From: Priapulus caudatus
Lineage: Eukaryota > Priapulida > Priapulimorpha > Priapulimorphida > Priapulidae
DNA length: 24,559 bases
Direction of reading: 5' to 3'
Assembly (NCBI RefSeq): GCF_000485595.1
Contig: NW_014577850.1
Location: 20,097 to 44,655 of the forward strand
Under the pieces are notes generated by a model that saw nothing but the letters and a program-made list of their open reading frames with translations, was not told the origin of the DNA and made no database searches. The position numbers and the translations under genes were made by a program. Of this stretch, positions 12,881 through 22,761 are shown piece after piece; the stretch's first letter is position 1, and each line of letters opens with the position of its first letter.

Positions 12881-15800
12881 TTGCAACTTGTTGTACATGT
12901 TCACGGCGCTGTTGTGCACATGTTATTAGCAGTGCTTTTGCACTCGTAGTACAATGCTGAGTGTGCACATGTATTCTCTACACATCGTATTTAAGCAATG
13001 TTTGCAACGTGGTGATACACAGGTTGTTTTCCTGTACGTTAGTATTTGTGATTACATGGGCTCTTGCAATGTAGTACATTGTGTTTGCCACATGTTATTA
13101 CATGTGTCGTTGCAGATGTATTACAATTGTGATTGCACATGTTTTTTTTACACATGTATACTTAATGTTTGCAACGTGTCGCTCACCACTTTCGCTTTTT
13201 TCATATACTTACACTTTGTCCGTTTGCAACGTGTGTACACATTGTTTTCACGTACTACATTTGTATTACATGTGTTGCACATGTAGTACATGTGTTGCAC
13301 ATGTAGTACATGTGTTGCACATGTATTACATGTGTTGCACATGTATTACATGTATTACACATGTATACAATGTTTGCAACGTGTGTACACATTGTTTTTC
13401 ATGTACTACATTTGTATTACATGTGTTGCACATGTAGTACATGTGTTGCACATGTATTGCATGTGTTGCACATGTATTACATGTGTTGCACATGTATTAC
13501 ATGTGTTGCACATGTATTACACATGTATACAATGTTTGCAACGTGTGTACACATTGTTTTCATGTACTACATTTGTATTACATGTGTTGCACATGTATTG
13601 CATGTGTTGCACATGTATTACATGTGTTGCACATGTATTACATGTGTTGCACATGTATTACATGTATTACACATGTATACAATGTTTGCAACGTGTGTAC
13701 ACATTGTTTTCATTATTACACATGTATACAATGTTTGCAACGTGTGTACACATTGTTTTCATGTACTACATTTGTATTACATGTGTTGCACATGTAGTAC
13801 ATGTGTTGCACATGTAGTACATGTGTTGCATATGTATTGCATGTGTTGCAGATGTATTACANGCATGTGTGTGCACATTGTATTTACATGTTGCACATGT
13901 ATTCACATGTGTTGCACATGTATTACACCATGTATGACAATGTTTGCAACGTGTGTACACATGTTTTCACTGTCCGCTACATTTGTTATTACAATTCGTG
14001 TTTGCAATCATGTATCTAAGCCATGTGTCTCGCCCATTGTATTACACATGTATAGAAACTGTTTGGCAAACGTGTGTACACATTGTTTTCATCGTCACAG
14101 CAATACATTTGTATTGCATGTGTTGGCAGCATGTATTACATGATGTTCGGCACATGTATTAACACATGTCTACAATGTTTTGCATACGTGTGTACACATT
14201 GTTTTCATGTAGCTACATTGTATTGGCCATGTGTTGCACAAGTGTATTCGCATGTGTTGCACATGTATTGCATGTGTTTGCAGCATGTAGTATACATGGT
14301 GTTTGCACGATGTAGTACATGTGTTTGGCACATGTATTGGCTGTGTTGCATACATGTATTACATGTGTTGCACATGTTTTACATGTGTTGCAACATGTAG
14401 TACCATGTGTTGCATCCATGTATTGCATGTGTTGCACAATAATATTACATGTGTTGGCCACATGTATTACATGTGTCTGCATATGTAATTACATCGTGTT
14501 GCACATGTATTACACTAATCGTATACATCATATGTTTGCAATGAGGGGGCTGGTAGCACATTGTTTTCATGTACTACATTTGTATTACTATGTGTTGCAC
14601 ATGTAGTACATGTGTTGCACAGTGTATTGCATGTGGTTTGCATATTGTTTATTACATGTGTTTGCACATGTATTGCAATGTGTCTGCACATTGTAATTAC
14701 ACATGTTATACAATGTTGCAACGTGTGTAGCAATTGTTTTCAATGACTACATTTGTATTACATGTGTTTGCACATGTATTGCATGTGTTTGCACTTATGT
14801 ATAGTAAAAAACAAGTTGCAACGTGTGTACACATTGTTTTCATATTACTACATTTGTATTACATGTGTTGCACATGTAGTACATGCTGTTGCACACCATG
14901 TATTACATGTGTTTGCAGCATGTTTAGTACATGTGTTGCACATGTATTTACAGCTCATGTATAAAACAATGTTTGTGCAACGTGTGTACACATTGTTTTC
15001 ATATACTACATTTGTATTACATGTGTTGGCAGCATGTGTATTGCATGTGTTCACATGTATTGCATGTGTTGCAGCATGTAATTAAGCATGTATTACACAT
15101 GTATAGCAATTGTTTGGCAACGTGTGTACAACATTTGTTTTCTGACTATGACATTTGTAATTCCCATGTGTTCAGCATGTTATGCAAGTGTGGTCCTGCA
15201 CATGTATTGCATGTGTTGCACAGTGTAGTACATGTGTTGCACATGTAGTCGACATGTGTGCCGCATGTATTGGCATGTGTTGCACATGGTATTGCATGTG
15301 TTCGCACATTATTGCCATGTGTTTGCACATGTATTACACATGTATACAATTTTGCAACGTGTGTACACATTGTTTTCATGTACTAACCATTTGATTACCA
15401 TGTGTTGGCACATGTAGTACATGTTTGCAAACAGTATTGCAGCTGTGTTGCATAATTTAGCATGTGTTGCACATGTGTATTACATGTGATTGCAGGCATG
15501 TATTACACACTGTATATACTAATGTTGCCAGCCACGTGTGTGACAACATTGTTTTCACTGTACTATCATTTGTATTACAATGTGTTGGCACATGTATTGG
15601 CATGTGTTGTCACATGTAATTGGCATGTGTGCCACATGTATTACATTGTCGTTGCACCATGTATTAGCAATGTGTTGCATGATAGTAAGCACTGTGTTGC
15701 AATCATGTATTTGCATGTGTTGGCACATGATTATTAAATGTGTTCGCCCATGTATTACATTGTGTTCAAATGTATTACATGTGTTGGCACATGTATTACA

Positions 15801-18800
15801 CATGTATACAATGTTTGCACGCGTGATGTACACACTTGTGTTTTCATGTACTACATTTGTTATTACATGGTTGGCACAGTAGTACATGTGTTGGCACATG
15901 TATTGCAATGTGTTGCATATGTATTTACATGTGTTGCACATGTATTATCAAATGTGTTGCACATGTATTACCACATGTATACAATGTTTGCAACTGTGTG
16001 TACACATTGTTTTCATGTACTACATTTGTATTACATGTTTGCATCATGTATCTGCATGTGTTGGCACCATGTATGTGGCATGGTGTTGCACATGTAGTTA
16101 ACATGTGTTGCACATGTTATTACAACATGTAATACAATGTTTTGCAACGTGTGTACACATTGGTTTTCATGTATTACATTTGTATTACGTGTGTTGGCAC
16201 ATGTAGTACATGTGTCTGCACATCGTATTACATGTGTTGCACATGTATTGGCATGTGTTGCACCAATGTATTACATGTGTTGCCACATGTATTGCAATGT
16301 GTTTGCACATGTAGTACATTGTGTTGCACATGTAAGTAAACATTGTTGGCACATGTAATTGCATGTGTTGCACATGTATTACATGTGTTGCACCATGTCA
16401 TTACATGTGTTGCACATGTAGTAGCAATGTGTTTGCCACCACATGAGTATGCATGTGTTTGCACATATATTACATGTGTTGCACATTCTTACATGTGTTG
16501 CATATTAATTAGCATTGTGTGTGGCAACCATGTATTACACATGTATACAATGTTTGAACCGTGTGTACTACATTGTTTTCCATTGTACTCAGTTTGTATT
16601 ACCTGTGTTTGCACATGTAGTACATGTGTTGCACATGTAATCTGCATGTGTTGCATATGTATTACATGTTGTTGCACATGTTATTACATGTGTGTTGCAG
16701 CATGTATTACACATGTATACAAGGTTTGCAAGCGTGTGTACACATTGTTTTCATGTATACATTTGTATTACCTGTGTCTGCAGCATGTATTGCAGTTTGC
16801 ACATGTATTTGGCATGTGGTCGCACATGTATTACATGTGTTGCAAACATGTATTACACATGGTATACAATGTTTGCAACCGTGTGTACATATTGTTTCAT
16901 GTACTACCTTTGTATTCGCAGTGTGTTGCACATGTAGTACATGTGTTGCAGCATGTATCTAGCATGTGTTGCACATGTATTCGGCATGTGTTGCGAAAGC
17001 ACATGTATTTACATGTGTTGCAGCATGTACTTACATGTGTTGGCACATTGTATTCACTATGTATACAACTGTTTGCAACGTGTGTGTACACAATTGTTTC
17101 AATGTACTACATTTGTATTACATGTGTTGCAGGCATGTAGTACATGTGTTGCAGCATGTATTACAATGTGTTGCAACATGTATTGCATGTGTTGCCAGCA
17201 TGTATTACCATGTGTTGCACATGTATTGACATGTGTTGCACATGTATTACGACATTATAGCAATGTTTTTGCAAACGTGCCTGTGGTACACCCGATGTTT
17301 TCATGTACTACAATTTGTATTACATGTGTTGCAACATGTAGTACATGTGTTGCACATGTATTACACATGTATACAATGTTGGCAACGCTGTGGTACACAT
17401 TGTTTTCATTGTACTACATCTGTAGTTAGCATGTGTTGCAGCATGTATTTACATGTGTGCCAGCATGTATTACATGATTACAGCAAATTATACAATGTTT
17501 GCATACGTGTGGTACACATGTTTTTCAAATGTACTCACATCTATCTGTATTACATGTTGTGCACATGTAGTACATAGTGTGCACTGTATTTGCATGTGTT
17601 TGCATAATGTATTACACTTGTGTTTGCAACATGTATTCCATGTGTTGCACATGTATTGACACATGTATACAATTGTTGCAAAAGTGGTACACATTGTTTT
17701 CCATCGTAGCTACCATTGTGTATTACATGTGTTGCACATGTATTGCATTGTGTTGCAACATGTATTGCATGTAGTTGGCACATGTAGTAATGTGTTGCAC
17801 ATGTAGTACATGTTGTTGCACATTGATGCATGTGTTGCACATCGTATTACATGTGTTGCACATGTAGTAACTGTGTTGCCAGACATGTTCACTGTATTGC
17901 ATGTGTTGCACATATATTACAGTGTTGCGGCACATGTATTACATGTGTTGATATGTACTTACATGTGTTGCACATGTATTACACATGTATACAATTCGTT
18001 GTGGCAACGTGTGTACACATTGTTTTATGTACTACATTTGTATTACATGTGATTGCACATGTAGTACATGTGTTGACATGTATTGCATGTGTTGATATGT
18101 ATTTACATGTGTTGCACATGTATTACATGTGTGCACATGTATTACACATGTATACAATGTTTGCAACGTGTGTACACATTGTTTTCATATACTACATTTG
18201 TATTACATGTGTTGCACCTGTATTGATGTGTTGCACATGTATTGATGTGTTGCACATGTTATTACAATGTATTACACATGTATACAATGTTTGCAACGTG
18301 TGTACGATCACATTGTTTTTCATGTACTTACATTTGTATTACATGTGTTTGCACATGTAGTACATGTGTTGCACATGTATTGCATGTGTTGCACATGTAT
18401 TACATGTGTTGCACATGTATTACTGTGTTGCACATGTATTACACATGTATTACAATTTTGCAACGTGTGTACACATTGTTTTCATGTACTACATTTGTAT
18501 TACATTGTTGCACATGTATTGCATGTGTTGCACCCATTATTGCATGTGCTTGACCCTGTTGGTACATGTGTTGACATGTAGTACATGTGTGGCACATGGT
18601 ATTGCATGTAGTTGGCACATGTACTTAATCATGTGTTGCACATGTATTACATGTGTTTGCACATGTAGTACATGTGTGCACATGTATGCATGTGTTGCAC
18701 TATATTACATGTGTTGACATGTATTACATGTGTTGCATATGTAATTCAGATGTGTTGCACATGTATTACACATGTATACAATGTTGCAACGTGTGTACAC

Positions 18801-20456
18801 ATTGTTTTCATGTACTACATTTGTATTACATGTGTTGCACATGTAGTACATGTGTTGCACATGTATTGCATGTGTTGCATATGTATTACATGTGTTGCAC
18901 ATGTATTACATGTGTTGCACATGTATTACACATGTATTACAATTATGTTTGCAACGTGTGTACACATTGTTTTCATGTACTACATTTGTATTACATGTGT
19001 TGCACATGTATTACATGTGTTGCACATGTATACAATGTTTGCAACGTGTGTACACATTGTTTTCATGTACTTTATTTGTATTACATGTGTTGCACATGTA
19101 GTACATGTGTTGCACATGTATTACATGTGTTGCACATGTATTACATGTGTTGGCACATGTATCACACCCTGTATACAATGTTTGCAACGTGTGTACACAT
19201 TGTTTTCACGTACTACATTTGTATGACATGTGTTGCACATGTATTGCACATGTATTACATGTGTTGCATGTTTCACCATGTATTACATGTATTACACAGT
19301 GTATACAATGTTTGCAACGTGTGTACACATTGTTTCATGTACTACATTTGTATTACATGTGTTGCCCCATGTAGTACATGTGTTGCACATGTATTGCATG
19401 TGTTGCATATGTATTACATGTGTTGCACATGTATTACATGTGTTGCACATGTATTACACATGTATACAATGTTTGCACACGTGTGTACACATTGTTTTCA
19501 TGTACTACATTTGTATTTACATGTTGTTGCAACGTGTGTACATGTGTTGCACATGTATTACATGTGTTGCACATGTATTACATGTGTTGCACATGTAGTT
19601 ACATGTGTGCACATGTATTACACATGTATACAATGTTTGCAACGTGTGTACACATTGTTTTCATATACTACATTTGTATTACATGTGTTGCACCTGTATT
19701 ACATGTGTTGCACATGTAGTACATGTGTTGCACATGTATTACATGTGTTGCACATGTAGTACATGTGTTGCACATGTATTACACATGTATACAATGTTTG
19801 CAACGTGTGTACACATTGTTTTCTATATACTACATTTGTATTACATGGTTGTTGCACATGTAGTACATGTGTTGCACATGTAGTACATGTGTTGCACATG
19901 TATTTAACGTTCACTGTATTACATTTCGTATTTACACAATGGTTACAATGTTTGCAACGTGTGTACACATTGTTTTCATATACTACATTTGTATTACATG
20001 TGTTGCACATGTATTACATGTGTTGCACATGTATTACATGTGTTGCACATGTAGTACATGTGTTGCACATGTATTACACATGTATACAATGTTTGCAACG
20101 TGTGTACACATTGTTTTCATATACTACATTTGTATTACATGTGTTGCACCTGTATTACATGTGTTGCAACATGTATTACATGTGTTGCACCATGTATTAC
20201 ATGTGTTGCACATGATATTACACATGTCATACAATGTTTGCAACGTGTGTACACATTGTTTTCATGTACTACATTTGTATTACATGTGTTGCACATGTAG
20301 TACATGTGTTGCACATGTATTACACATGTATACAATGTTTGCAACGTGTTTGGTACACAGTTGTTTTCATGTACTACATTTGTATTGCATGTGTTGCACA
20401 TGTATTACATGTGTTGCACATGTATTACACATGTATACAATGTTTGCAACGTGTAC
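12881..20456 (+). repeat. Satellite array 2 (same family as array 1)
   Basis: Same 20-bp unit and ~61-bp separator as 1-12640, in the same orientation. Copies at 13222-13852 and 18750-20456 are nearly error-free. Separator starts (GTTTGCAAC or close variants) read at 19310, 19471, 19635, 19796, 19950, 20091, 20236, 20337 and 20442 give spacings of 161, 164, 161, 154, 141, 145, 101 and 105 bp, close to 61 + 20n with n = 2 to 5. An unresolved base is present at 13862. No gene is supported; the longest open frames (up to about 370 codons near 18653-19759) simply cycle through the translated repeat. Confidence 0.94.
13222..13852 (+). repeat. Clean reference block of the higher-order repeat
   Basis: Five separators start at 13222, 13372, 13534, 13684 and 13733, giving unit lengths of 150, 162, 150 and 49 bp. 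The 49-bp unit is a separator with no 20-bp sub-units. The 150-bp units hold four 20-bp sub-units plus a 10-bp half unit; the 162-bp unit holds five full ones. This is the best stretch for building a consensus of the family. Confidence 0.9.
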
Positions 20457-20640
20457 AAAATACAATACAATGTAATACAATGTAATACAATACAATGCAA
20501 TACAATACAATACAAGGTAATGCAGTGTAATACATTGTAATGTAACACAAGTGAATTACTTGTGTATATACAAGTATGTAATACACATTGTTTTCACCTA
20601 CTACACTTCAAACTACACTTCACCACTTAATTGCACATGT
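20457..20640 (+). repeat. TACAA module 2
   Basis: The satellite breaks within a separator at GCAACGTGTAC (ending 20456). About 80 bp of AATAC/AATGT pentamers follow, then AAGTGAATTACT at 20549, the short dyad ACTTGT-GTATAT-ACAAGT at 20558-20575, and GTATGTAATAC. The separator then resumes with ACATTGTTTTCACCTACTAC, followed by CACTTCAAACTACACTTCAC and CACTTAAT. It is homologous block by block to 12641-12850. Confidence 0.87.
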
Positions 20641-20735
20641 GTATTACATTTATTGCACATGTATTACATGTGTTGCACATGTATTACACATGTATACAAT
20701 GTTTGTAACGGGTGTACACATTGATTTCACGTACT
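20641..20735 (+). repeat. Short satellite stub between TACAA modules
   Basis: It contains ATTTATTGCACATG, two 20-bp units and one separator (GTTTGTAACGGGTGTACAC). Its first ~42 bp are identical to 31-72 of the window, which suggests that position 1 also lies just downstream of a TACAA module. Confidence 0.88.
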
Positions 20736-20937
20736 GCATGTATACAATACAATACAAAAATGTATACATGTACGTTTGCAATGTGTACACAATACAATAC
20801 AATACAATACAATACAATACAATACAATACAATACAATACAATACAATACAATACAATACAATGTAATACAATGTAATACAATGTAATACAATACAATGT
20901 AATTCAATGTAATGCAATGTAATGCATGTACGTGTAC
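20736..20937 (+). repeat. TACAA module 3 with pure (AATAC)n microsatellite
   Basis: Pentamers begin at about 20739. A diverged separator fragment (GTTTGCAATGTGTACAC) follows near 20773, then nearly pure AATAC repeats from about 20790 to 20862. These pass into AATACAATGT-type decamers and then AATGTAATGC-type ones. The composition is very AT-rich with strong A/C versus T/G strand asymmetry. Confidence 0.9.
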
Positions 20938-20967
20938 GTGAAAACAATGTTTGCACATTGTTTTCAC
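20938..20967. repeat. Perfect 13-bp-arm hairpin at a satellite orientation flip
   Basis: GTGAAAACAATGT, loop TTGC, then ACATTGTTTTCAC form a perfect inverted repeat. The left arm is the reverse complement of the separator's second half (ACATTGTTTTCAC), and the upstream GTACGTGTACGTG continues that reverse-oriented satellite. The right arm is the normal orientation and leads into CTACTACACTTC. The site is therefore a foldback junction within the separator. Confidence 0.88.
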
Positions 20968-21060
20968 CTACTACACTTCAAACTACACTTCACCACATAA
21001 TCGCACATGTGTTGCACATGTATTGCACATGTATACAACGTTTGCAACGTGTACACAATC
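20968..21060 (+). repeat. Module-3 tail and terminal satellite stub
   Basis: The block CTACTACACTTCAAACTACA then CTTCACCACATAATCGCAC matches the end of module 2. It is followed by GCACATGTGTTGCACATGTA and one separator that stops at GCAACGTGTACACAA. Non-satellite sequence starts at about 21061. Confidence 0.85.
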
Positions 21061-21067
21061 TCTATCT

Positions 21068-21130
21068 ACGAGTTCGTCAATTCCAATTCTACTGTCATAC
21101 TCTACTACAATTCTACAATAACTCTGCCTC
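21068..21130 (+). repeat. Copy of rDNA 3'-flank sequence inside the satellite edge
   Basis: The 29 bases at 21068-21096 (ACGAGTTCGTCAATTC onwards to ACTGTC) are identical to 22553-22581, and AATAACTCTGCCTC at 21117-21130 is identical to 22589-22602. Between the shared parts this copy has 20 bases where the right-hand copy has 7. Both copies are in the same orientation. The right-hand copy lies just beyond the 3' end of the 28S gene. Confidence 0.9.
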
Positions 21131-21177
21131 ACAATGTATACAATGTTTGCAACGTGTGTACACATTGTTTTCCTGTA
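21131..21177 (+). repeat. Last satellite separator copy
   Basis: ACAATGTATACAATGTTTGC, then AACGTGTGTACACATTGTTT and TCCTGTACTAC match the separator closely. It is flanked on the left by the rDNA-like segment and on the right by TTTTACTGT-type pyrimidine-rich sequence (21178-21230). This is the right-hand limit of the satellite family. Confidence 0.88.
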
Positions 21178-21295
21178 CTACTTTTACTTTTTTACTGTTT
21201 TACTGTACTGTTTTACTTTTGTTGTACTCGGCACAATGCGATTTCGAAATCTCGTAACCACGACTTTACAGTGCGAAGTAGTTCATCTCGGTTAG

Positions 21296-21324
21296 CCCTA
21301 ACCCTAACCCTAACCCTAACCCTA
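21296..21324 (-). repeat. Telomere-type repeat, outer left (TTAGGG on minus strand)
   Basis: Nearly five units of CCCTAA, interrupting the left arm between CATCTCGGTTAG and TCGCTGAGAGGG. The right-arm counterpart has one unit fewer. Confidence 0.95.
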
Positions 21325-21400
21325 TCGCTGAGAGGGTCTATGTCCCCCGGAACGTACCCTGGATACCGGTACCGTACCTCGCCTACTCCACTAACGAGTC

Positions 21401-21475
21401 CCTAACCCTAACCCTAACCCTAACCCTAACCCTAACCCTAACCCTACCCCTAACCCTAATCCTAACCCTAACCTA
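21401..21475 (-). repeat. Telomere-type repeat, inner left (TTAGGG on minus strand)
   Basis: About twelve CCCTAA units, with variant units (CCCTAC, CCTAAT) toward the core. Perfect units lie on the arm side and degenerate ones on the core side. That gradient resembles natural telomeres, where the units nearest the chromosome body are the most variable. Confidence 0.95.
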
Positions 21476-21778
21476 TTTTCAGTGTCGTGAAAGTTGCGAA
21501 TGTCCGCTCTGATGTTGTTTGTCGTCTTTCAGTATAAAGACGCACATGCCACTACATTGAAGTTATTTAGCATTAATCTTGTCAGATATCTGCATGTCAA
21601 CAGACACATGTCAACATTTTTGTCTGTAACTAACAACATTAGTTGCTGGTAAGATGTTCTAACTAGATGATATGGTTCATTCATAGGGTCTATGTCCCCC
21701 AGGGTACTGCCGGAACGTACCCTGGGTACGGTTCGGTATAGCGAAACGTACCCTGGTAACTATATGATATGGGTAGAG
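21476..21778. other. Unique core of the inverted element
   Basis: About 300 bp of mixed-composition sequence with no open frame that I can support. It contains a TATAAA string at 21532, several CATGTCAAC-like words, and a third, partial copy of the arm's inner segment at 21686-21760 (GGGTCTATGTCCCCC, then AACGTACCCTGG twice), in the same orientation as the left arm. No tRNA or other RNA gene was recognised. Confidence 0.6.
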
Positions 21779-21832
21779 TTAGGGTTAGGGTTAGGGTTAG
21801 GGTTAGGGTTAGGGTTAGGGTTAGGGTTAGGG
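21779..21832 (+). repeat. Telomere-type repeat, inner right (TTAGGG x9)
   Basis: Exactly nine perfect TTAGGG hexamers, preceded by GGGTAGAG and followed by AGTAGGCG. G-rich on the plus strand and able in principle to form G-quadruplexes. It mirrors the CCCTAA tract at 21401-21475. Confidence 0.97.
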
Positions 21833-21854
21833 AGTAGGCGTAAGCGACTCCCTA
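21833..21854 (+). repeat. 22-bp segment present only in the right arm
   Basis: The bases between the nine TTAGGG units and the start of arm homology have no counterpart in the left arm. GGAGTAGGCG occurs here (21831) and again about 35 bp on, so the extra segment looks like a local duplication of the arm's inner end. Confidence 0.8.
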
Positions 21855-21930
21855 GACTCGTTAGTGGAGTAGGCGAGGTACGGTACCGGTATCCAGGGTA
21901 CGTTCCGGGGGACATAGACCCTCTCAGCGA

Positions 21931-21953
21931 TAGGGTTAGGGTTAGGGTTAGGG
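21931..21953 (+). repeat. Telomere-type repeat, outer right (TTAGGG)
   Basis: About four TTAGGG units between CTCTCAGCGA and CTAACCGAGATG. It mirrors 21296-21324 with one hexamer fewer. Confidence 0.95.
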
Positions 21954-22020
21954 CTAACCGAGATGAACTACTTCGCACTGTAAAGTCGTGGTTACGAGAT
22001 TTCGAAATCGCTGGAAACGA

Positions 22021-22245
22021 GATACAGTGTAATACAGTGTGATACAATGTGATACAATGTATCAGAAGCGATTAAGAGACAGTACAGTGTAATACAGTGT
22101 GATACAATGTGATACAATGTATCAGAAGCGATTAAGAGACAGTAATTAATGTAATACAGTGTGATACAATGTATCACAAGAGACGATTTAGAGACAGTAC
22201 AATGTGATACAATGTGATACAATGTGATACAAAAGTGATTAAGAG
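22021..22245 (+). repeat. 60-bp tandem repeat with 10-bp sub-units
   Basis: 22021-22080 and 22081-22140 are identical after the first three bases. Each holds four decamers of the form RATACARTGT, then ATCAGAAGCG and ATTAAGAGAC. A third copy (22141-22195) and a fourth (22196-22245) are degenerate but keep the GATTTAGAGAC or GATTAAGAG ending. The decamer resembles the AATACAATGT of the TACAA modules. Confidence 0.93.
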
Positions 22246-22260
22246 GTGAGGAATTGGGAA

Positions 22261-22409
22261 TCGTTGGTTACGAGAAATCGAAATCGTTCATTACGAGGAA
22301 TCAAAATAAAAATCGTTGGTTACGGGACGTACTTCGACCAAACTGTCTAAGTACTTAGAAGATCGTTGGTTACGTGATCCTAGACCAAACTGTACACGCT
22401 TGAGAATCG
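22261..22409 (+). repeat. ~50-bp degenerate tandem repeat (TCGTTGGTTACG)
   Basis: TCGTTGGTTACG occurs at 22261, 22313 and 22363, with ACCAAACTGT about 25 bp after the last two. The spacing is 52 and 50 bp. A related TCGTGGTTACGAGATTTCG lies at the outer tip of the right inverted-repeat arm (from 21986), which suggests that the arm tip and this spacer repeat share an origin. Confidence 0.82.
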
Positions 22410-22761
22410 ATACAACGTACCAACTCACATGCTGGTTCGTTGTGTGTACCAGCTCGCTCAGTAATGTCTCACTGAGGTCATCGCTGCTGCAAGCTTGCTT
22501 CTCAGTTCTGCTCTATCGATTATTTCGCCCCTCTTCTCTCCGTCTCGGCTTCACGAGTTCGTCAATTCCAATTCTACTGTCGTCTCTCAATAACTCTGCC
22601 TCTCGTCTCGTCTCGTCTCGCCACACCGCGTCTCATCTATTCTCTTCTCTCTAGCGTTCGTTTTCGTTCGGTTCGGTTGTCGCTCTCGTTCGGTCGGTTC
22701 GGTTTGGTTCTCGCCAGCACCACCACCACTGCGCGTCTGGGGACTCGCCTGCCTCGCGCAG
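22410..22761 (-). other. rDNA 3' flank (external transcribed spacer or IGS start)
   Basis: Sequence immediately downstream of the 28S 3' end when read on the minus strand. It includes (TCTCG)4 at 22601-22620 and a TTCGG/GTTCG-rich stretch at 22657-22714, so the minus strand would be purine- and CGAAC-rich. The part at 22553-22602 is duplicated at 21068-21130. No protein gene is supported; open frames here overlap the simple repeats. I cannot assign a Pol I terminator by eye. Confidence 0.65.

Larger units (their letters stand above)
21238..22011. repeat. Large inverted-repeat element with outward-facing telomere-type tracts
   Basis: The left arm 21238-21400 and right arm 21855-22011 are reverse complements, identical by eye except for one TAACCC hexamer (163 versus 157 bp). 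Order: outer left segment, short CCCTAA tract, inner segment, longer CCCTAA tract, ~300-bp unique core, nine TTAGGG units, 22 extra bases, inner segment reversed, short TTAGGG tract, outer segment reversed. The C-rich strand lies left of the core and the G-rich strand right of it, as at the two ends of a linear chromosome. No transposase or other gene lies inside. It could be a foldback-type mobile element, a captured linear minichromosome, a subtelomeric duplication, or an assembly fold-back. Confidence 0.92.

Noticed and set aside
21779-21953. True chromosome end
   Set aside because: The TTAGGG tract continues into non-telomeric arm sequence and then rDNA flank, and the opposite-strand tract lies only ~300 bp away, so these are interstitial tracts.
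21296-21953. Head-to-head telomere fusion
   Set aside because: A fusion would read TTAGGG followed by CCCTAA. The order here is CCCTAA, core, TTAGGG.
22316-22654. 112-codon plus-strand open frame
   Set aside because: It runs across the 50-bp repeats, the TCTCG simple repeat and rDNA flank. The Ser/Leu-rich translation reflects pyrimidine-rich DNA, and no homology was recognised.
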